The notes under the pieces: generated by a model
What the model was told of the DNA's origin: nothing
The model's input: only the letters and a program-made list of their open reading frames with translations
Databases searched by the model: none
Position numbers and translations under genes: made by a program
Assembly (NCBI GenBank): GCA_003483645.1
Contig: DMYM01000277.1
Span: forward strand, 1 to 6,695
From: Verrucomicrobiales bacterium
GTDB lineage: Bacteria > Verrucomicrobiota > Verrucomicrobiia > Verrucomicrobiales > Akkermansiaceae
Direction of reading: 5' to 3'
DNA length: 6,695 nt
Part shown: one piece after another, positions 5,312 to 6,695 of the stretch
Position numbering within the stretch: position 1 is the stretch's first letter
How the letters are laid out: each line of letters starts with the position of its first letter

Positions 5312-6695
5312 TCATCTGGACCAGACGACTTCAACCCGGAAGAAGTTGACCGGATCGAGGGGCTCCCCGGTGACTGCGCGGGTTTCGAACCGGCCTGATC
5401 CGGAGAAGGAGAGGAGCGGTGTCCAGGCAATCAGGTCGTGGCTGCGGAAGACGGTGTAGGTGCGATCGGTCAGGGTGGGGAAGGTGACGAGGGCGCGGTG
5501 GGATACGCCGGGATCGGAGGTGACCATGATCTGAAAACGGGAGTTGGGATCGAGGGGGTCGGTTTGCGTGAGCGAGAATTCGGCCAGATTGCTCTGATGA
5601 TCCCCGTCCGCGTCTTCTTCCCCATCCGGGGTCCCGTCTCCATCGCTGTCCGCCAGCCGGGGGTTGGTGCCCAGCTCTTCTTCGAGGGGGTCGGGCAGGC
5701 CATCCAGATCGGCGTCGTCCAGTGCGATGACCATGATGTTGTCGATGGCGATTCCCGGCAGGGGATGGGGGGCCAGCAACTGGCCGGGATTCAACGATCC
5801 GCGGGAGTGCGGAGTGGAGAAACGGGACCAGGCGGAGAGCTCATCAAGTCCCAGGCTGCCCCTGCCGGATGGCGGGACGGGATTGGCCTGGGACACGCCG
5901 ATATTCTCCGAGGTCGTCCTGCTGGCCGGACCGTCGGTTGCAGTGAGCGTGCCTTCGTAGGAGAGAAACTCCTGCACCTCACCCCCGGCCACGATGGCCA
6001 CGCCATCGGGGCCGTTCTGAATCCTGGGAATGAGCTTCGAATACAGCCGATAGCCGGACGAAAGGGTCTGGTCGAGGGAGAAGGATGCGAGAGAGTGCTG
6101 CCCATAGACACTACCCCCATTGCCGTTGTAGAGGAAGATTTCCACCTCCGAGATGAGCCCTTCGTAACCCGGGGCCACCAGGATCTCGAGGAACTCGTCG
6201 GTGTCCTGGCCGTCGTTGTCGTAGTGGATCTCATTGAGGCGGACTGACTGCTCCATGAAACCCGGAAGGAGTCCCGGGTTCGCGGTGAACTTGAGCTGGA
6301 AGGTCTCGCCCGGGGCGATGGAGAGGGCGGGAAGGTCCATCGTGAGCGAGATGGAGTGGCCATCTGGAACAGGGCCGTTGCTGCCGGGAGAGTGATCCGC
6401 AGTGAAAGTGAGAGCGGGCAGGGGGGTGAGCGCGCCGTCAATGGAAGCTTCCACCGTGATGGTATCGGCTCTTCCCCCCTCAAATGCCCGCCATTGTTCC
6501 GCATCGTAGGCAACCTTCAGGGCCCTAATCGTGCGGCCGGTGGCGTTCCGAAAACTGGCCGTGGCAGTGACCGGATCGATGTTGATGAGAAATCCTAGTG
6601 ACCCGTCGTTACCGTAGGAGTAAAGGCCTGTTATTCCCGAGCTTCCGTCATCGGTGCCACGCCAGAGGCCACGGGAGGTCCTCCAGCGGAGGGGG
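5312..6695 (-). CDS. Secreted lamin-tail-like protein with Asp-rich (TSP3-like) repeats, 5' end outside the window
   Basis: The C-terminal 460 residues of a larger protein: the frame has no stop up to the window edge, and coding-like sequence continues above the GTG at 6454, so that codon is internal. Numbering from the edge, residues about 25-80 hold a beta-rich segment with GSLGFLINIDP, NATGRTI and YDAEQWR, similar to the 'YTGEQWR' modules of secreted bacterial proteins. Residues about 150-305 form a lamin-tail-like domain (RLNEIHYDNDGQDTDEFLEI, LYNGNGGSVYG, QNGPDGVAIV, FLSYEGTLTATDGPA), the type found at the start of ExeM/NucH extracellular nucleases. No nuclease domain follows. Instead come TSP3/EF-hand-like repeats (327-365) and a beta-rich tail (about 387-460) with TYTVFRSHDLIAWTPLL and NFFRVEVVWSR, a common verrucomicrobial C-terminus probably used in secretion or attachment. 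Cell-surface or extracellular location is inferred; no enzymatic function is assigned. Confidence 0.82.
   Translation of the reverse strand, partial: PLRWRTSRGLWRGTDDGSSGITGLYSYGNDGSLGFLINIDPVTATASFRNATGRTIRALKVAYDAEQWRAFEGGRADTITVEASIDGALTPLPALTFTADHSPGSNGPVPDGHSISLTMDLPALSIAPGETFQLKFTANPGLLPGFMEQSVRLNEIHYDNDGQDTDEFLEILVAPGYEGLISEVEIFLYNGNGGSVYGQHSLASFSLDQTLSSGYRLYSKLIPRIQNGPDGVAIVAGGEVQEFLSYEGTLTATDGPASRTTSENIGVSQANPVPPSGRGSLGLDELSAWSRFSTPHSRGSLNPGQLLAPHPLPGIAIDNIMVIALDDADLDGLPDPLEEELGTNPRLADSDGDGTPDGEEDADGDHQSNLAEFSLTQTDPLDPNSRFQIMVTSDPGVSHRALVTFPTLTDRTYTVFRSHDLIAWTPLLSFSGSGRFETRAVTGEPLDPVNFFRVEVVWSR
5600..5716 (-). repeat. Asp-rich calcium-binding-type (TSP3-like) repeats within the lamin-tail protein
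   Basis: The encoded peptide carries DADLDGLPD, DSDGDGTPD and DADGD in a row, spaced by LEEELGTNPRLA and GEE. The DxDxDGxxD pattern is the thrombospondin type 3/dockerin-like calcium loop. It is a linker-like module between the lamin-tail domain and the C-terminal tail, typical of secreted proteins in this group of bacteria. Calcium binding is inferred from the motif. Confidence 0.7.

Noticed and set aside
5438..6247. Long plus-strand open frame of 269 codons opposite the lamin-tail gene
   Set aside because: It lies wholly antisense to a gene with recognisable domains, its product is Gly/Val-rich without known motifs, and GC-rich coding sequence commonly leaves such antisense frames open.
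2012..6695. The three minus-strand genes as a functional operon or new system
   Set aside because: Spacing allows cotranscription, but a surface protein, an RNA polymerase recycling ATPase and a periplasmic rhodanese share no known pathway, and nothing else in the sequence ties them together.

Overview
The window is GC-rich and gene-dense. It most likely comes from a Verrucomicrobia/Planctomycetes-type bacterium. The pointers are a secreted protein that combines a lamin-tail-like module, Asp-rich calcium-type repeats and a short beta-rich tail ending NFFRVEVVWSR (a C-terminal style common in Verrucomicrobia), a gingipain-type C25 peptidase, and mostly Shine-Dalgarno-poor starts. The taxonomic call is an inference from protein style, not from a marker gene.

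Layout from left to right. A minus-strand gene (95-1558) encodes a secreted C25-family (gingipain-like) cysteine peptidase. It is divergent from a plus-strand gene (about 1657-1983) for a small DksA/TraR-type zinc-finger regulator. That gene converges, across a 28-bp gap, on a minus-strand gene (2012-2434) for an exported single-domain rhodanese. Upstream of the rhodanese on the same strand lie a RapA-type SNF2 ATPase that recycles RNA polymerase (2510-about 5254) and then the 3' part of a secreted lamin-tail-like/TSP3-like protein (5312 to the window edge). The gene starts further left than the window's right edge allows us to see, because its frame is open to base 6695.

The three minus-strand genes from 6695 to 2012 are tightly spaced and could share a transcript, but their products act in different places (cell surface, RNA polymerase, periplasm), so no common pathway is evident. 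The DksA-like protein and RapA both act on RNA polymerase; with one gene between them on the opposite strand, this is a weak association only.

I see no RNA gene, mobile element, CRISPR array or prophage, and no stretch over 300 bases without a gene. I did not find a convincing new multi-gene system. The points most worth a second look are a RapA ortholog outside its classical Gammaproteobacteria setting with a shortened inter-lobe segment, the uncertain RapA start next to an in-frame stop, a perfect Shine-Dalgarno sequence with no start codon held in a hairpin, and a C25 peptidase without a propeptide.
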